Part shown: in pieces, positions 34,380-45,172 of the stretch
How positions within the stretch are numbered: the stretch's first letter is position 1
Layout: each line of letters begins with the position of its first letter
Assembly (NCBI GenBank): GCA_027623205.1
Contig: JAQBYC010000021.1
Span: 1 to 51,252, forward strand
Direction: 5' to 3'
From: Pseudomonadota bacterium
Lineage (GTDB): Bacteria; Pseudomonadota; Alphaproteobacteria; GCA-2731375
DNA length: 51,252 bases
Made by a program: the position numbers and the translations under genes
Notes under the pieces: generated by a model
The model's database searches: none
Told to the model about the DNA's origin: nothing
The model's input: only the letters and a program-made list of their open reading frames with translations

Positions 34380-35144
34380 GTGATGACGCCCGAGCAAGCC
34401 AATTCCAGCGGGGCTGATGGCGGCCAGGGATTGCGCTATCGCCGGGCCTTGTTGAAGATATCCGGCGAGGCCCTGATGGGTAGCGGCGAATATGGCGTGG
34501 ATTTTGATACGGTGCGCCGCATTGCTCAGGATGTAAAGCAGGTGCGTGACCTTGGCGCACAGGTTTGCCTGGTCATTGGCGGCGGTAATATCTTTCGCGG
34601 CATTTCCGGCGCCACGGTTGGGATGGAACGCGCCAGCGCTGATTATATGGGCATGCTGGCAACGGTCATGAATGCCCTGGCCATGCAAAGCGCCCTGGAA
34701 GGAATCGGCCAGCCGACGCGGGTTCTCTCCGCCATTCCCATGGCTACGGTCTGTGAACCCTATATTCGTCGCCGCGCCATGCGCCACATGGAAAAAGGCC
34801 GGATCGTGATCTTTGCCGCTGGTACCGGCAATCCGTTTTTCACCACAGATACCACCGCCGCCCTGCGGGCTGCTGAGATGAATTGCGATTGTCTGTTAAA
34901 GGGCACGCAGGTGGATGGCGTTTATGCGGATGATCCAAATAGCAATCCCGCTGCCGAGCGTTACGACCGGTTGAGCTACCACGACGTATTATCCCGTGAT
35001 TTAAAGGTTATGGATGCGGCTGCCATTTCTCTTGCACGAGAGAACGCGATCCCTATCCTTATATTCTCTATTCACAACGACGGTGCCTTTGCGGACGTAT
35101 TGCGCGGAAGGGGCAGATGCACCATGATTGACGAAGGAGAGTAA
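34380..35144 (+). CDS. pyrH: UMP kinase
   Basis: The 254-residue amino-acid kinase phosphorylates UMP to UDP. Visible motifs are [11 protein letters not shown] at the N-terminus, [25 protein letters not shown] and [20 protein letters not shown], all diagnostic for bacterial PyrH. The start may be GTG 34380 or ATG 34383; AGAGGG lies 7 or 10 bp upstream respectively. An N-terminal extension of about 17 residues precedes the conserved core. It is followed 3 bp later by frr. Confidence 0.97.
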   Translation: MMTPEQANSSGADGGQGLRYRRALLKISGEALMGSGEYGVDFDTVRRIAQDVKQVRDLGAQVCLVIGGGNIFRGISGATVGMERASADYMGMLATVMNALAMQSALEGIGQPTRVLSAIPMATVCEPYIRRRAMRHMEKGRIVIFAAGTGNPFFTTDTTAALRAAEMNCDCLLKGTQVDGVYADDPNSNPAAERYDRLSYHDVLSRDLKVMDAAAISLARENAIPILIFSIHNDGAFADVLRGRGRCTMIDEGE

Positions 35145-35147
35145 GCG

Positions 35148-35705
35148 GTGGCGGATCCCGACTTAGACGACCTGACGAGACGTATGAATGGCGCGATTGA
35201 GGCGTTATCCCATGAATTTGCGGGCCTGCGCACGGGGCGGGCATCAATCGGACTGTTGGAGCCCGTCATGGTGGACATTTATGGCATGCAAATGCCTTTG
35301 AACCAGGTGGGTACGATCGGCGTACCGGAACCGCGCATGTTGACCGTGCAGGTTTGGGATAAAGGCGCGGTGGCATCGGTGGATAAGGCCATCCGCGCCG
35401 CTGGCCTAGGTTTGAATCCGTCCGCGGACGGTCAATTGTTGCGTGTTCCAATTCCGGAATTGACCGAGGAACGCCGCCTTGAAATGGCCAAGATCGCGCA
35501 TAAGTATGCGGAACAGGCGCGCGTCGCCGTCCGCAATGTCCGGCGCGATGGCATGGATAATTTAAAGAAGATGGAAAGAGACGGCGAACTGAGTGAAGAT
35601 GATCAACACCTTTGGGGTGACGAGATCCAGCAGCTGACTGACAAAATGATCGCCAGGATCGATCAGGCCTTGGCTGCTAAGGATGAAGAGATCATGAAGG
35701 TGTAA
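35148..35705 (+). CDS. frr: Ribosome recycling factor
   Basis: The 185-residue protein has the RRF three-helix bundle and hinge domain: [50 protein letters not shown] and [24 protein letters not shown]. It separates ribosomal subunits after termination together with EF-G. The start is GTG 35148, 3 bp after pyrH and preceded by AAGGAGAG. The stop directly abuts the ATG of uppS. Confidence 0.97.
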   Translation: MADPDLDDLTRRMNGAIEALSHEFAGLRTGRASIGLLEPVMVDIYGMQMPLNQVGTIGVPEPRMLTVQVWDKGAVASVDKAIRAAGLGLNPSADGQLLRVPIPELTEERRLEMAKIAHKYAEQARVAVRNVRRDGMDNLKKMERDGELSEDDQHLWGDEIQQLTDKMIARIDQALAAKDEEIMKV

Positions 35706-36443
35706 ATGGTCACGAACACATCGCTCAAAACTGGCGCGCCATCGCCGCCCCGGCATATCGCAATTATCATGGATGGTAATGGCCGTTGGGCCAAGGCCCG
35801 CGGGTTGCCTCGCGTCGCCGGCCATCAGCGCGGTGTCGATGCTTTGCGCGGCGTGGTTGAAGCAGGCCAGGAACTGGGAATCGATTACCTGACCCTGTAT
35901 GCATTTTCCTCGGAAAATTGGAAGCGTCCGCCAACCGAAGTCGATGACTTGATGGGCCTGTTGCGCCTGTACCTCCGACGCGAGTTGCGCGAATTGCACC
36001 GCAATGGAGTGCGTATTCGTTTCATTGGGGAATGGCGGCGGTTGGCCCTGGACATTGTTAAACTGATTGAGGATGCGGAACAGACCACCGCCGGCAATAT
36101 GGGTCTGACCCTCGTCATTGCCGTCAACTATGGCAGTCACAGCGAGATTGTCGAGGCGAGCCGCAGGATCGCAGCGGCTGTGATCGACGGCAGTCTGACA
36201 CTTGATGAAATAAACGAAACGACTTTCGCGGGCTATCTTTACACAGTGGGCATTCCTAATCCCGATCTGGTTATTCGAACCAGCGGTGAGCAGCGTTTGA
36301 GTAACTTTCTGTTGTGGCAGGCCTGCTATGCGGAATTGGTCTTCATGGATTTGCTTTGGCCTGATTTTACCAAACAGAGTCTGGAACAGGCCGTGGATGA
36401 ATTTCATCGCCGTGAACGACGCTATGGCGCAACCAGCGGCTGA
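35706..36443 (+). CDS. uppS: Undecaprenyl diphosphate synthase
   Basis: The 245-residue cis-prenyltransferase makes the C55 lipid carrier for peptidoglycan and LPS. Signatures are [20 protein letters not shown] with the catalytic Asp, [24 protein letters not shown], and the C-terminal [19 protein letters not shown] and [12 protein letters not shown]. It starts immediately at the end of frr and its last 20 bp overlap the chosen start of cdsA. Confidence 0.97.
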   Translation: MVTNTSLKTGAPSPPRHIAIIMDGNGRWAKARGLPRVAGHQRGVDALRGVVEAGQELGIDYLTLYAFSSENWKRPPTEVDDLMGLLRLYLRRELRELHRNGVRIRFIGEWRRLALDIVKLIEDAEQTTAGNMGLTLVIAVNYGSHSEIVEASRRIAAAVIDGSLTLDEINETTFAGYLYTVGIPNPDLVIRTSGEQRLSNFLLWQACYAELVFMDLLWPDFTKQSLEQAVDEFHRRERRYGATSG

Positions 36444-37248
36444 TCGCATCAGCTCACCGCTGCGGACGCGTGTCCTTTCGGCGCTAGTATTATTGCCCGT
36501 GGTTTTGGGAACGCTCTATCTTGGCGGGTGGGGGTTCGCCCTTTTACTGGCTTTGGCGGCCGTCTTGATGACCGGTGAATGGGATCGCCTGACCGGCGGT
36601 GTTGGATTTGGCCTGCTCGGTCTGGCGTCGGCGCTGGGTTTGTTGGTGATCCTGGCGTTGGCTTATTTTGGACATGTGGGATGGGCGCTACTGGCGCTGT
36701 TGCCAGCGGTGCTGGTTCTTGTTGCGTTAAGCCGTCTGGACGGACGATCGTTGATCTGGCCGGTGCTGGGATTGTTCTGGTTGGGGCTGCCATGTTTGGC
36801 GTTGTTGTGGTTGCGTATGGGGGATAACGGTATGTTTGCCGTTTCGTGGTTATTCCTGGCGGTGTGGTCCTGTGATACCGGGGCTTATTTTGCCGGTCGG
36901 CGTATCGGTGGGCCGAAACTTGCGCCCAGTGTCAGCCCCAAGAAAACTTGGTCCGGACTGTTGGGTGGAATGTTTTTGGCCGCCGCGGCTTCGGCGCTGT
37001 TGGCAATCGTGGTTGAACTCAGGGAAACGGCGCATTTTGCCGTGCTGGGTGCGCTGTTGGCGTTGATTTCACAATGCGGGGATTTGGCCGAATCGGCGCT
37101 GAAGCGACACTTTGACGTCAAGGACAGCGGCGCCTTGATCCCAGGCCATGGCGGCATACTGGACCGAGTTGACGGCGTTCTGTTCGCGGCCCCCGCCTTA
37201 GCCTTGGCGACCCTGGTTCCGACCTTAGGAGTACTGCCATGGCAATAG
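36424..37248 (+). CDS. cdsA: Phosphatidate cytidylyltransferase
   Basis: The 274-residue membrane protein makes CDP-diacylglycerol from phosphatidate and CTP. It has about eight hydrophobic segments, the middle [28 protein letters not shown], and the C-terminal CdsA signature [31 protein letters not shown]. The frame opens at 36328 inside uppS; ATG 36424 gives a normal N-terminus with [15 protein letters not shown]. It overlaps dxr by 10 bp. Confidence 0.95.
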   Translation: MAQPAADRISSPLRTRVLSALVLLPVVLGTLYLGGWGFALLLALAAVLMTGEWDRLTGGVGFGLLGLASALGLLVILALAYFGHVGWALLALLPAVLVLVALSRLDGRSLIWPVLGLFWLGLPCLALLWLRMGDNGMFAVSWLFLAVWSCDTGAYFAGRRIGGPKLAPSVSPKKTWSGLLGGMFLAAAASALLAIVVELRETAHFAVLGALLALISQCGDLAESALKRHFDVKDSGALIPGHGGILDRVDGVLFAAPALALATLVPTLGVLPWQ

Positions 37249-38489
37249 CCCGCAAAAATGGCGATGACGGGGCGCGCGAGTACAATGATGGAGGCACTAC
37301 GCCGCGCCGGGTCTCCATATTGGGCGCGACCGGCTCCGTTGGTCGAAGCACCCTGGACTTGATCGGCCGTCGACAAGCGGCCTACAAGGTGGTGGCTTTG
37401 ACCGCACAGAGCAACGTGGGGCTGTTGGCGGCCCAGGCCCGTCTGTTTAAAGCCGAGTTGGCGGTGATCGGGGATGAGGGCCGCTACGGCGCTCTGAAGG
37501 AGGCATTGGCAGGCAGCGGTGTTGAGGTGGCTGCGGGTCCTCGAGCCTTATGCGAGGCCGCCGAGCGGCCCAGTGATTGGTTGATGGCAGGAATTGTAGG
37601 CGCGGCTGGATTGGGACCAACACTGGCCGCCATACGTCGGGGTGCGATCGTGGCCCTGGCCAACAAGGAATGCCTAGTCTGCGCCGGCGAATTGATTTTG
37701 GAAGAGGTGCGTCGGGGCAACGCCACTTTGCTACCGGTGGATTCCGAACACAATGCGATTTATCAGGTCTTTGATTTCGATCGCCCCAAGACCATTGACC
37801 GCATCATTCTGACGGCATCAGGTGGTCCGTTCCTGAATTTGGATGTTACGGCCATGGCCCAAGTCACTCCGGCACAGGCGGTGGCCCATCCCAATTGGGA
37901 TATGGGTGACAAGATTTCCGTGGATTCAGCCACTATGATGAACAAGGGCCTGGAATCGATCGAGGCTTTCCATCTGTTTCCGGTCGCGGCGGAGCAGATA
38001 GAAATTTTGATCCATCCGCAATCGGTGGTACACAGTTTAGTCGGGTATGTGGACGGCTCGATCCTGGCGCAATTGGGCGCACCGGATATGCGCACACCCA
38101 TCGCATATACTTTGGCGTGGCCAGACCGAATGTCGACGCCGACCGAGCGTTTGGATTTGGCCCGCATGGGCGATTTGTCATTCGAGGCACCTGATCCCAT
38201 GCGCTTTCCCTGTTTGCGCCTGGCGCGTGAGGCCTTGCTGGCGGGGGGCACGGCGCCGACAATTTTGAACGCCGCTAACGAAATTGCTGTGGCCGCCTTT
38301 TTAGCCGAACGTTTGGGTTTCCTTGAAATTGCCCGGGTGGTGGAGGAAACCTTGGGTAAGATAGCCGTGACGTCCGTTGCCGATTTGGCGGACGTCGGGG
38401 CAGCGGATGCAGAGGCGCGGGCGACAGCGCGCGCGCTGGCTGGTTTGCCGGCGTTGGGGGATAACCGGTTGAGCCTGGTACAGGGGTGA
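37239..38489 (+). CDS. dxr: 1-deoxy-D-xylulose 5-phosphate reductoisomerase
   Basis: The 416-residue enzyme catalyses the first committed step of the MEP isoprenoid pathway. It has the NADPH motif ILGATGSVGRSTLDLI, then ALANKECLVCAGELI, the metal/substrate acidic residues in PVDSEHNAIYQ, TASGGPFL, and MNKGLESIEAFHLF. The N-terminus has an extra charged stretch of about 22 residues before the Rossmann strand. It overlaps cdsA upstream and rseP downstream, so supply of isoprenoids and UppS are encoded in one unit. Confidence 0.96.
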   Translation: MAIARKNGDDGAREYNDGGTTPRRVSILGATGSVGRSTLDLIGRRQAAYKVVALTAQSNVGLLAAQARLFKAELAVIGDEGRYGALKEALAGSGVEVAAGPRALCEAAERPSDWLMAGIVGAAGLGPTLAAIRRGAIVALANKECLVCAGELILEEVRRGNATLLPVDSEHNAIYQVFDFDRPKTIDRIILTASGGPFLNLDVTAMAQVTPAQAVAHPNWDMGDKISVDSATMMNKGLESIEAFHLFPVAAEQIEILIHPQSVVHSLVGYVDGSILAQLGAPDMRTPIAYTLAWPDRMSTPTERLDLARMGDLSFEAPDPMRFPCLRLAREALLAGGTAPTILNAANEIAVAAFLAERLGFLEIARVVEETLGKIAVTSVADLADVGAADAEARATARALAGLPALGDNRLSLVQG

Positions 38490-39919
38490 TGGACGTGTTG
38501 CTGGATTTCACCGCCAATTTCGGGGGCTATGTATTGCCCTTTCTACTGGTTTTGACGGTTCTGGTTTTTGTCCATGAAATGGGTCACTACTTGGTGGCCC
38601 GCTGGAATGGCGTACGGGTCGAGGTGTTTTCCATTGGCTTCGGCCCCGAGATCAAGGGCTGGAACGATCGTACCGGTACCCGCTGGAAGTTCTGCTGGAT
38701 TCCCTTTGGCGGCTACGTCAAATTCTTTGGCGACAGCGACGGTGCCAGCCGGCCTGATGGTGAAGCACTGCGGGATTTGAGCGATGATGAGCGGGCGGTT
38801 TCGTTTCATCATAAGCGCCTGGGTCAGCGCGCCGCAGTCGTGGCGGCGGGACCCATGGCCAATTTCATTTACGCCATCGTCGTGCTTGCCGCGATGTACA
38901 TGGTCTTTGGACAGCGGGTCACACCGGCGGAAATCGGCCGTGTCATCGATCACAGCGCGGGGCAGGCCGCGGGCTTTGAAGAAGGCGATGTCGTCCTGGC
39001 CATCGACGGCGATCGAATCCACCGTTTTGAACAGTTTGAGCAGGCTGTCTTTCTTAATCCCGGGCGGCCGCTCAGCTTTCGTATTCGCCGATTTGACGGT
39101 GAAAAGACATTATCGGCCACTCCGCGCCTGGTCGAAAAAGCCGATCGTCAGGGTATCGTGCATAAATTTGGCGACCTGGGCCTGTGGCCGGCCAGTCCCG
39201 CCATCGTCGGTAAAGTCTATCCAGACAGTCCCGCGGCGGCGGCGGGCTTTCTCGTTGGAGATCGAATTCTAGCCATTGATGGCCAGATTCTCGACAATTT
39301 CGAACGTTTGCAGGACATCGTCGCGGCTAGCAATGGACGCCGCCTGACCGTCACGGTGCTGCGCGATGGCACCGAAGTGCGTTTGTACGTGGCTGCGCGG
39401 CGGGCAGAGCCAGCAAAAGATTCCGCCAAGAGTCCCACCGGTACTGCGCGTTGGCTAATCGGTATTTTGCGGGCCCAGCGCGCACCGGTTCGCCTTGGCC
39501 TCACCGACGCCGTGACGGAAGCGACTGCGACCTGCTATGAAATGCTGGCGCAGACACTGGTCTATGTGGGTCAGATGATTTCCGGCAGCCGGGGTACCGA
39601 GGATTTGGGCGGGCCCTTGCGTATCGCCCATGCCTCGGGTCAGGCGGCCCAGGTTGGTATTGAACAGTTGATCATGCTTTCGATACTGTTGTCCCTGAAC
39701 CTGGGCATGATCAATTTGTTCCCTATCCCTATATTGGATGGTGGCCATCTACTTTTCTATGGCTTTGAGGTGATCTTGCGTCGGCCCTTGACGGAACGAA
39801 CTCAGGAATTCGCTTTTCGTATCGGTCTGGCGTTGGTGCTGACACTTACGGTCTTTGCTACCTGGAATGATCTGGTAAACTTGCGTGTCGTCGAGTTTAT
39901 TGCGGATCTGTTCTCATAA
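38486..39919 (+). CDS. rseP: Site-2 intramembrane zinc metalloprotease RseP
   Basis: The 477-residue protein has the zinc motif HEMGHYL in the first membrane segment, two PDZ domains (about 125-210 and 215-300, the second with SPAAAAGFLVGDRILAIDG), and the C-terminal NLFPIPILDGGHLLFY metal-ligand segment. RseP cleaves anti-sigma factors and clears signal-peptide remnants at the inner membrane. The start is GTG 38486 or ATG 38489; both overlap or touch the dxr stop. It sits before bamA, as in most proteobacteria. Confidence 0.95.
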   Translation: MMDVLLDFTANFGGYVLPFLLVLTVLVFVHEMGHYLVARWNGVRVEVFSIGFGPEIKGWNDRTGTRWKFCWIPFGGYVKFFGDSDGASRPDGEALRDLSDDERAVSFHHKRLGQRAAVVAAGPMANFIYAIVVLAAMYMVFGQRVTPAEIGRVIDHSAGQAAGFEEGDVVLAIDGDRIHRFEQFEQAVFLNPGRPLSFRIRRFDGEKTLSATPRLVEKADRQGIVHKFGDLGLWPASPAIVGKVYPDSPAAAAGFLVGDRILAIDGQILDNFERLQDIVAASNGRRLTVTVLRDGTEVRLYVAARRAEPAKDSAKSPTGTARWLIGILRAQRAPVRLGLTDAVTEATATCYEMLAQTLVYVGQMISGSRGTEDLGGPLRIAHASGQAAQVGIEQLIMLSILLSLNLGMINLFPIPILDGGHLLFYGFEVILRRPLTERTQEFAFRIGLALVLTLTVFATWNDLVNLRVVEFIADLFS

Positions 39920-39951
39920 TCCCAGAATCAGGTCCATTGGAGGCCGTACTT

Positions 39952-42249
39952 TTGCGTTTACGCCTAACCGCCCTGTCCGTTGCCACGACGATGTTGGGCG
40001 CGTGTTTTTGGCTCATGCTGCCTGCTGTGCCAGCTATGGCTGCGGAGAGCGCTTCGTCAGTTGCCATTGCGCGGATTGATGTGCAAGGCAACCAGCGGAT
40101 AGAGGCACTGACCATACAATCCTATATGACGATTGCTGCCGGCGATCAGTTTGACCCCGGACGGGTTGATCAATCCTTAAAGGCCTTGTTCGCGACCGGC
40201 TTGTTTGCCGATGTCTCGATTCGCCGCCAAGGCAATCGATTGGTCGTTGATGTGGTGGAAAACCCGATCATCAACCGCCTGGCGTTTGAAGGTAACCGTC
40301 GCGTTACGGACGAGGTGTTGGAGCAGGAAGTGCAATTGCGCCCCCGCGTCGTCTATACCCGTAGCCGGGTGCAGGCGGATGTGCAACGTATCCTGCAGGT
40401 CTACCGCCGCAACGGTCGTTTCGCCGCTTCCGTTGAACCCAAAGTGGTGCAATTGGAACAGAACCGCGTCGATTTGATCTTCGAAATTGCCGAGGGACCC
40501 GTAACGGGTATTCGCCGCATTGATATTATCGGCAACCGTAATTTTGATGACGGAAAGCTACGCCGGGCTATTGCCACAAAGGAATCCCGCTGGTACCGAT
40601 TTTTTTCGTCTGACGACAGCTATGATCCCGATCGCGTGACCTTGGACCGGGAATTGCTGCGAAAATTTTATTTGGAGCGCGGCTACGCGGATTTCCGGGT
40701 CCTGTCGGCGGTCGCCGAACTTACCCATGACCGGAGCGACTTTTTTATCACGTTCACGGTCGAGGAGGGGGAGCTTTATAAGTTCGGCGAGATCGAACTG
40801 GCCACCAACCTCCGCAATCTGGATCCGGAAACCCTGCGCCATGCGCTGACGATTGTTAAAGGTGAAACATACAATGCAGAATTGATAGAGGAATCTATTG
40901 AAGAACTGAATTTTGAGGTTGGTCGACTGGGTTATGCCTTTGTCGACATTCGTCCCCGGGTCAAGCGTCAAAGAGATGAGCGGTTGATCGATTTGGTGCT
41001 CGAGATCAACGAAGGGCCGCGAGTCTACATTGAACGGATCAATATTACCGGCAACATTCGGTCCTTGGACAAGGTGATCCGGCGCGAATTGACATTGGCG
41101 GAGGGTGATGCCTTCAATACCGCAAAGCTGCGCAGATCAAGAGAGCAAATAAGGCGCCTTGGCTTTTTTGACAAAGTTGATCTGGCGCAAAAGCAAGGCG
41201 AAGCGCAGGATAAGGTGGTGATCGACGTCGATGTGCAGGAGCGGTCGACGGGGGAATTAAGCTTTGGCCTTGGCGTTTCCACCGAGGAAGCCGTGATCGG
41301 TGATGTCTCGATCCGCGAACGCAATCTTTTAGGCAAAGGGCAGGACCTGAAATTGTCTCTCGGCCTATCCGCGACCAGACAGCAGGTGGATTTGTCCTTT
41401 ACAGAACCTTATTTTTTAGATCGCAACGTGTCTGCGGGATTTGATCTATTCATCAGGGAAGAAGATCAGCAGGATCGCAGTTCATTTGACGAAAAATCAA
41501 AAGGTTTTGGCTTGCGCACCCGCTTTCCCATTACTGAAAACCTGAAGCAAGGCCTGCGCTATACCTTGCGTGCGGACGAGATCGAAAATATTGACGCTGA
41601 TACATCACCCTTCATTCGCCTGGACGAGGGGGATTATATTACTTCCGCCGTGTCCTATAGTTTGATCTATGATACCCGCGACGACATTATTCTGCCCACA
41701 AAGGGTATAGTTATTGTTGGTGGTCAGGAATTTGCCGGGGTGGGTGGCGATGTACGCTATGTACAAAGCACTGGGCGCTGGTCCTATTTTTACCCAATCA
41801 CCCGGGACGTGGTCGGCAATGTATCACTATCCGGCGGCTATATTGTCGGCCTGGACCAGGATGTTCGCGTATTGAACCGGTTTTTTCTAGGCGGCAATTC
41901 CTTTCGTGGTTTTGCGACGGGTGGCGTTGGTCCCAGGGATTCCTCGACGGATGACTCGATCGGCGGCAATGTCTTTTATGTGGCAACGGGGGAACTTCGC
42001 TTTCCTATTGGCCTGCCCCAGGATTTTGGCGTTTTGGGCCGGACCTTTACTCAGGTCGGTACCTTGTTTGACCCCGATGTCAGCGGCGCGAATTTGCAGG
42101 ATTCAAATAGTGCGCGCGTGAGCGTCGGTATCGGGATATCGTGGCGGTCTCCCTTTGGTCCGATCAACGTCGATTTGGCTCAGGCGGTCGTCAAGGAGGA
42201 TTTCGACAAGGACGAGGTATTCAAGTTTAATTTCGGCACCAAATTTTAA
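39952..42249 (+). CDS. bamA: Outer membrane protein assembly factor BamA
   Basis: The 765-residue protein has a signal peptide (hydrophobic core ALSVATTMLGACFWLML, cleavage after AMA), five POTRA domains (to about 420) and the C-terminal beta-barrel. The barrel ends SWRSPFGPINVDLAQAV and FKFNFGTKF with the terminal Phe used by the BAM machinery. Start: no ATG is available. TTG 39952 lies 8 bp after GGAGG (39939-39943), whereas the earlier TTG 39937 overlaps that site, so 39952 is chosen. It folds outer-membrane proteins with the Skp-like chaperone encoded next. Confidence 0.96.
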   Translation: MRLRLTALSVATTMLGACFWLMLPAVPAMAAESASSVAIARIDVQGNQRIEALTIQSYMTIAAGDQFDPGRVDQSLKALFATGLFADVSIRRQGNRLVVDVVENPIINRLAFEGNRRVTDEVLEQEVQLRPRVVYTRSRVQADVQRILQVYRRNGRFAASVEPKVVQLEQNRVDLIFEIAEGPVTGIRRIDIIGNRNFDDGKLRRAIATKESRWYRFFSSDDSYDPDRVTLDRELLRKFYLERGYADFRVLSAVAELTHDRSDFFITFTVEEGELYKFGEIELATNLRNLDPETLRHALTIVKGETYNAELIEESIEELNFEVGRLGYAFVDIRPRVKRQRDERLIDLVLEINEGPRVYIERINITGNIRSLDKVIRRELTLAEGDAFNTAKLRRSREQIRRLGFFDKVDLAQKQGEAQDKVVIDVDVQERSTGELSFGLGVSTEEAVIGDVSIRERNLLGKGQDLKLSLGLSATRQQVDLSFTEPYFLDRNVSAGFDLFIREEDQQDRSSFDEKSKGFGLRTRFPITENLKQGLRYTLRADEIENIDADTSPFIRLDEGDYITSAVSYSLIYDTRDDIILPTKGIVIVGGQEFAGVGGDVRYVQSTGRWSYFYPITRDVVGNVSLSGGYIVGLDQDVRVLNRFFLGGNSFRGFATGGVGPRDSSTDDSIGGNVFYVATGELRFPIGLPQDFGVLGRTFTQVGTLFDPDVSGANLQDSNSARVSVGIGISWRSPFGPINVDLAQAVVKEDFDKDEVFKFNFGTKF

Positions 42250-42270
42250 ACCTGCTTGGGATGAATAAGC

Positions 42271-42828
42271 ATGCGGCTCTTATTTGCTTCACGTCTTCTT
42301 ACGCTCGCCCTGCTGCTCGTTGTGCCGGGTGGTGCCGGCACCTGGGCCGAACCCATGCCAAAGGCGGTCATTGCGGTCCTGGACTATGCGCGAATCCTGC
42401 AGGAATCCGATGCGGCCAAGGATATTCGCCGGCAAGCGGGGCAATACGGTGATCGTTTTCGCAATGACATTCAGACGGAGGAGAAACGTCTCCGCGAAAT
42501 GGAAGCGGAATTGAAGCGCCAGCGCGGCGTGTCAAGCCTCGCAGCCTTTGAAGAGAGTAGTCAAAAGTTTAAAAGACAGGTTATGGCGGCGCAACGACAG
42601 GGACAGGATTTCAAACGGAAACTGGATGAAGCGCTCAAGCTGGCCATGGCCGAGGTGCAGCAGGCCGTAATCCCCATCGTTAGAAAATTGACGGTGGAAA
42701 AGGGCTACACCATTGTGGTGGATAATTCACAGGTTTTGTTTGCTGACCGGGCGCATGATATCACCAAGGAGGTGATGGACCGTTTGAACCAGACATTACG
42801 CACGGTTGCCGTTGCGAAGCCGCAATAG
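42271..42828 (+). CDS. OmpH/Skp-family periplasmic chaperone
   Basis: The 185-residue protein has a signal peptide (LLTLALLLVVPGGAGTWA), then IAVLDYARILQESDAAKDIRRQ, a long Glu/Lys/Gln-rich coiled coil (about 70-135) and the closing EKGYTIVVDNSQVLFADRAHDITKEV block of OmpH. Skp holds unfolded outer-membrane proteins in the periplasm. The position between bamA and lpxD is the standard one. The ribosome-binding site is weak, so coupling to bamA is likely. Confidence 0.92.
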   Translation: MRLLFASRLLTLALLLVVPGGAGTWAEPMPKAVIAVLDYARILQESDAAKDIRRQAGQYGDRFRNDIQTEEKRLREMEAELKRQRGVSSLAAFEESSQKFKRQVMAAQRQGQDFKRKLDEALKLAMAEVQQAVIPIVRKLTVEKGYTIVVDNSQVLFADRAHDITKEVMDRLNQTLRTVAVAKPQ

Positions 42829-42851
42829 TGATGGATGGGTATTAAAGGGTC

Positions 42852-43892
42852 ATGGCGGATCCCAGATATTTTCAACGGCAAGGTCCGTTCCGACTTGCTG
42901 AACTGGCGGCAATCTGCCAGATCGAATTAAGCGATCCCGCTGCCGCCGATCTGGCAATTGTGGATGTCGCCGCCTTGGAAACAGCAGGCCCGGGACAGTT
43001 AAGTTTTCTTGACAATAAGACCTACATGGATGCCTTTTCAGCCAGCTTGGCGAGTGCATGTATTGTTGAGCGGCGATATGCCGCGCAGGCTCCCGATGGC
43101 ATGGTGCTGTTGCATTGTGATCAACCATATCGTGCCTTCGCCCTGGTTGCCCAGGCCTTCTATCCCAGGCCTCGGCCACTGGCGGGAATTTCACCCGCGG
43201 CTACGGTGGATGCGACAGCGACGTTGGGTCCGGATTGCCAGGTTGCCGCCGGTGTCGTGATCGCCGCCGGTGTGGAAATCGGTGCGCGGTGCATTATCGG
43301 CGCCAATGCGGCCATTGAGTCCGGCGTGATCCTTGGTGACGATTGCATTATCGGGGCTGGGGTCTCGCTTTCCCATTGTCAGATCGGTAACCGCGTGACA
43401 TTGCACCCGGGCGGACGAATTGGGCAGGACGGTTTTGGCTTTGCGATAGACCCCGGCGGCCATGTAAAAGTACCCCAGATCGGGCGGGTCCTGATTGGCG
43501 ATGATTGCGATATCGGCGCCAATACGACGATTGACCGGGGGTCAATGCGCGATACCTTGATTGGGGCCGGATGCTGGATTGATAATCTGGTTCAGATCGG
43601 GCACAACGTGGAACTGGGGCGTGGTTGTGTGATCGCCGCCATGACCGGTATATCGGGCAGCACGACAGTGGGTGACTTCGTGGCAATGGGTGGGCAGGCT
43701 GGTTTGGCCGGTCACTTAAATATTGGTGACGGCGTTCAAATCGCCGCGCAAAGCGGTATCATGTCCGACGTGCCGCCGGGATTGACCGTGTGTGGCTCGC
43801 CGGCGGTACCGATCAAGGAGTTTTTTCGGCAGGTAGCGACCTTGCGCCGGTTGGCGCGGCAACAGCTACATAGAGGTGGCGAGGAGCAATGA
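42852..43892 (+). CDS. lpxD: UDP-3-O-(3-hydroxyacyl)glucosamine N-acyltransferase
   Basis: The 346-residue lipid A enzyme has the N-terminal uridine-binding domain ([25 protein letters not shown]) and a left-handed beta-helix of hexapeptide repeats (about 105-310). The catalytic His lies in [14 protein letters not shown], and [11 protein letters not shown] forms the adjacent conserved loop. It adds the second acyl chain to UDP-3-acyl-GlcN. It overlaps fabZ by 4 bp. Confidence 0.96.
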   Translation: MADPRYFQRQGPFRLAELAAICQIELSDPAAADLAIVDVAALETAGPGQLSFLDNKTYMDAFSASLASACIVERRYAAQAPDGMVLLHCDQPYRAFALVAQAFYPRPRPLAGISPAATVDATATLGPDCQVAAGVVIAAGVEIGARCIIGANAAIESGVILGDDCIIGAGVSLSHCQIGNRVTLHPGGRIGQDGFGFAIDPGGHVKVPQIGRVLIGDDCDIGANTTIDRGSMRDTLIGAGCWIDNLVQIGHNVELGRGCVIAAMTGISGSTTVGDFVAMGGQAGLAGHLNIGDGVQIAAQSGIMSDVPPGLTVCGSPAVPIKEFFRQVATLRRLARQQLHRGGEEQ

Positions 43893-44356
43893 CCGAGGCT
43901 GTGGCAGCAGGGCGGGCGGATGCCGTCGACATTACCCGCATCATGGAGATGATACCCCATCGTTATCCGATGTTGTTGATAGACCGCGTGGTTGACATTG
44001 TCGCCAATGAAACCGCCGTGGGCATCAAGAACGTGACCATCAACGAACCACAATTTCAGGGTCACTTTCCCCAGCGCGCCATAATGCCGGGGGTATTGAT
44101 CGTTGAGGCTATGGCGCAGACGGCAGGGGTTTTGGTGATCCACTCCATGGGAGAGGATGCGGAAGGTAGCTTGGTTTATTTTATGTCCATTGATAAATGC
44201 CGTTTTCGACGACCCATAGTGCCGGGAGACTGCATGCGCATCAATGTTGCCAAGGAACACAAAAGAGGCAATGTCTGGCGGTTTCAGGCTAAAGTCTTTG
44301 TTGATGAGCACCTTTGCAGTGAAGCGCGTTTCGCCGCGATGTCGGTACAGGGATAG
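43889..44356 (+). CDS. fabZ: 3-hydroxyacyl-[acyl-carrier-protein] dehydratase FabZ
   Basis: The 155-residue hot-dog enzyme has [13 protein letters not shown] with the catalytic His, [21 protein letters not shown] with the catalytic Glu, and the [13 protein letters not shown] strand. It dehydrates 3-hydroxyacyl-ACP and so balances fatty-acid synthesis against lipid A acylation. The location between lpxD and lpxA is classic. An N-terminal extension of about 12 residues precedes the core. Confidence 0.96.
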   Translation: MTEAVAAGRADAVDITRIMEMIPHRYPMLLIDRVVDIVANETAVGIKNVTINEPQFQGHFPQRAIMPGVLIVEAMAQTAGVLVIHSMGEDAEGSLVYFMSIDKCRFRRPIVPGDCMRINVAKEHKRGNVWRFQAKVFVDEHLCSEARFAAMSVQG

Positions 44357-44371
44357 GGATAGGGTAGGACA

Positions 44372-45172
44372 ATGGCCAGAATTCATCCGACCGCCTTCGT
44401 TGAAAGCGGCGCGGCGTTAGGCGAGGGGGTGCAAATTGGACCCTATTGCATCGTATCGGCCGAAGCGAAATTAGGCGACGGTGTCGTACTCGACAGCCAT
44501 GTGGTGATTGCCGGTCGGACGACGATTGGACCGAACAACCGCATCTTTCCATTCGCCGCGATTGGTACGCCGCCCCAGGATACGAAATACGCGGGCGAGT
44601 CCTCGGAATTGATCCTGGGCGCCAACAATATTATCCGCGAACATGTCACCATGCATCCGGGGACCAGCGGCGGCGGTCTGATCACGCGGGTTGGCAATAA
44701 CTGCCTGTTCATGGTCGGTGCGCATTTAGCGCATGATTGCCAGATCGGCGACCATGTTATCCTGGTCAACAATGTCATTCTTGGCGGTCATGTGGAAGTT
44801 CAGGATCATGCCATTCTTGGCGGCATGTCGGCGGTGCATCAATTTGTCAGGATCGGCCGCCATGCCATGATCGGGGGTAAGTCGGCGGTTGAAAGCGATG
44901 TCATTCCCTATGGCTCGGTGCTGGGCAATCGGGCCTATTTGAGCGGCCTGAATATTATCGGATTAAAACGGCGCGGCTTTGGGCGGGATGAAATTCACGG
45001 CTTGCGTGCCGCCTATCGTCTGCTGTTTGCTCAGGAAGGCACCATGCAGGAACGCCTTGTCGATGTCGCCGCGATGTTCGCGAACCATGAACAGGTGATG
45101 GAGATCGTCGCCTTTATCCAGGCGCATTCATCCCGCGCCCTGTGCCAGCCGAAATTGGATCGTGCCGCCTAA
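44372..45172 (+). CDS. lpxA: UDP-N-acetylglucosamine acyltransferase
   Basis: The 266-residue beta-helix enzyme starts the lipid A pathway by moving a 3-hydroxyacyl chain from ACP to UDP-GlcNAc. Hexapeptide repeats run from [21 protein letters not shown]. The catalytic His region is [14 protein letters not shown], and the later [18 protein letters not shown] and C-terminal helical domain ([10 protein letters not shown]) are typical of LpxA. The last 11 bp overlap the start of lpxI. Confidence 0.96.
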   Translation: MARIHPTAFVESGAALGEGVQIGPYCIVSAEAKLGDGVVLDSHVVIAGRTTIGPNNRIFPFAAIGTPPQDTKYAGESSELILGANNIIREHVTMHPGTSGGGLITRVGNNCLFMVGAHLAHDCQIGDHVILVNNVILGGHVEVQDHAILGGMSAVHQFVRIGRHAMIGGKSAVESDVIPYGSVLGNRAYLSGLNIIGLKRRGFGRDEIHGLRAAYRLLFAQEGTMQERLVDVAAMFANHEQVMEIVAFIQAHSSRALCQPKLDRAA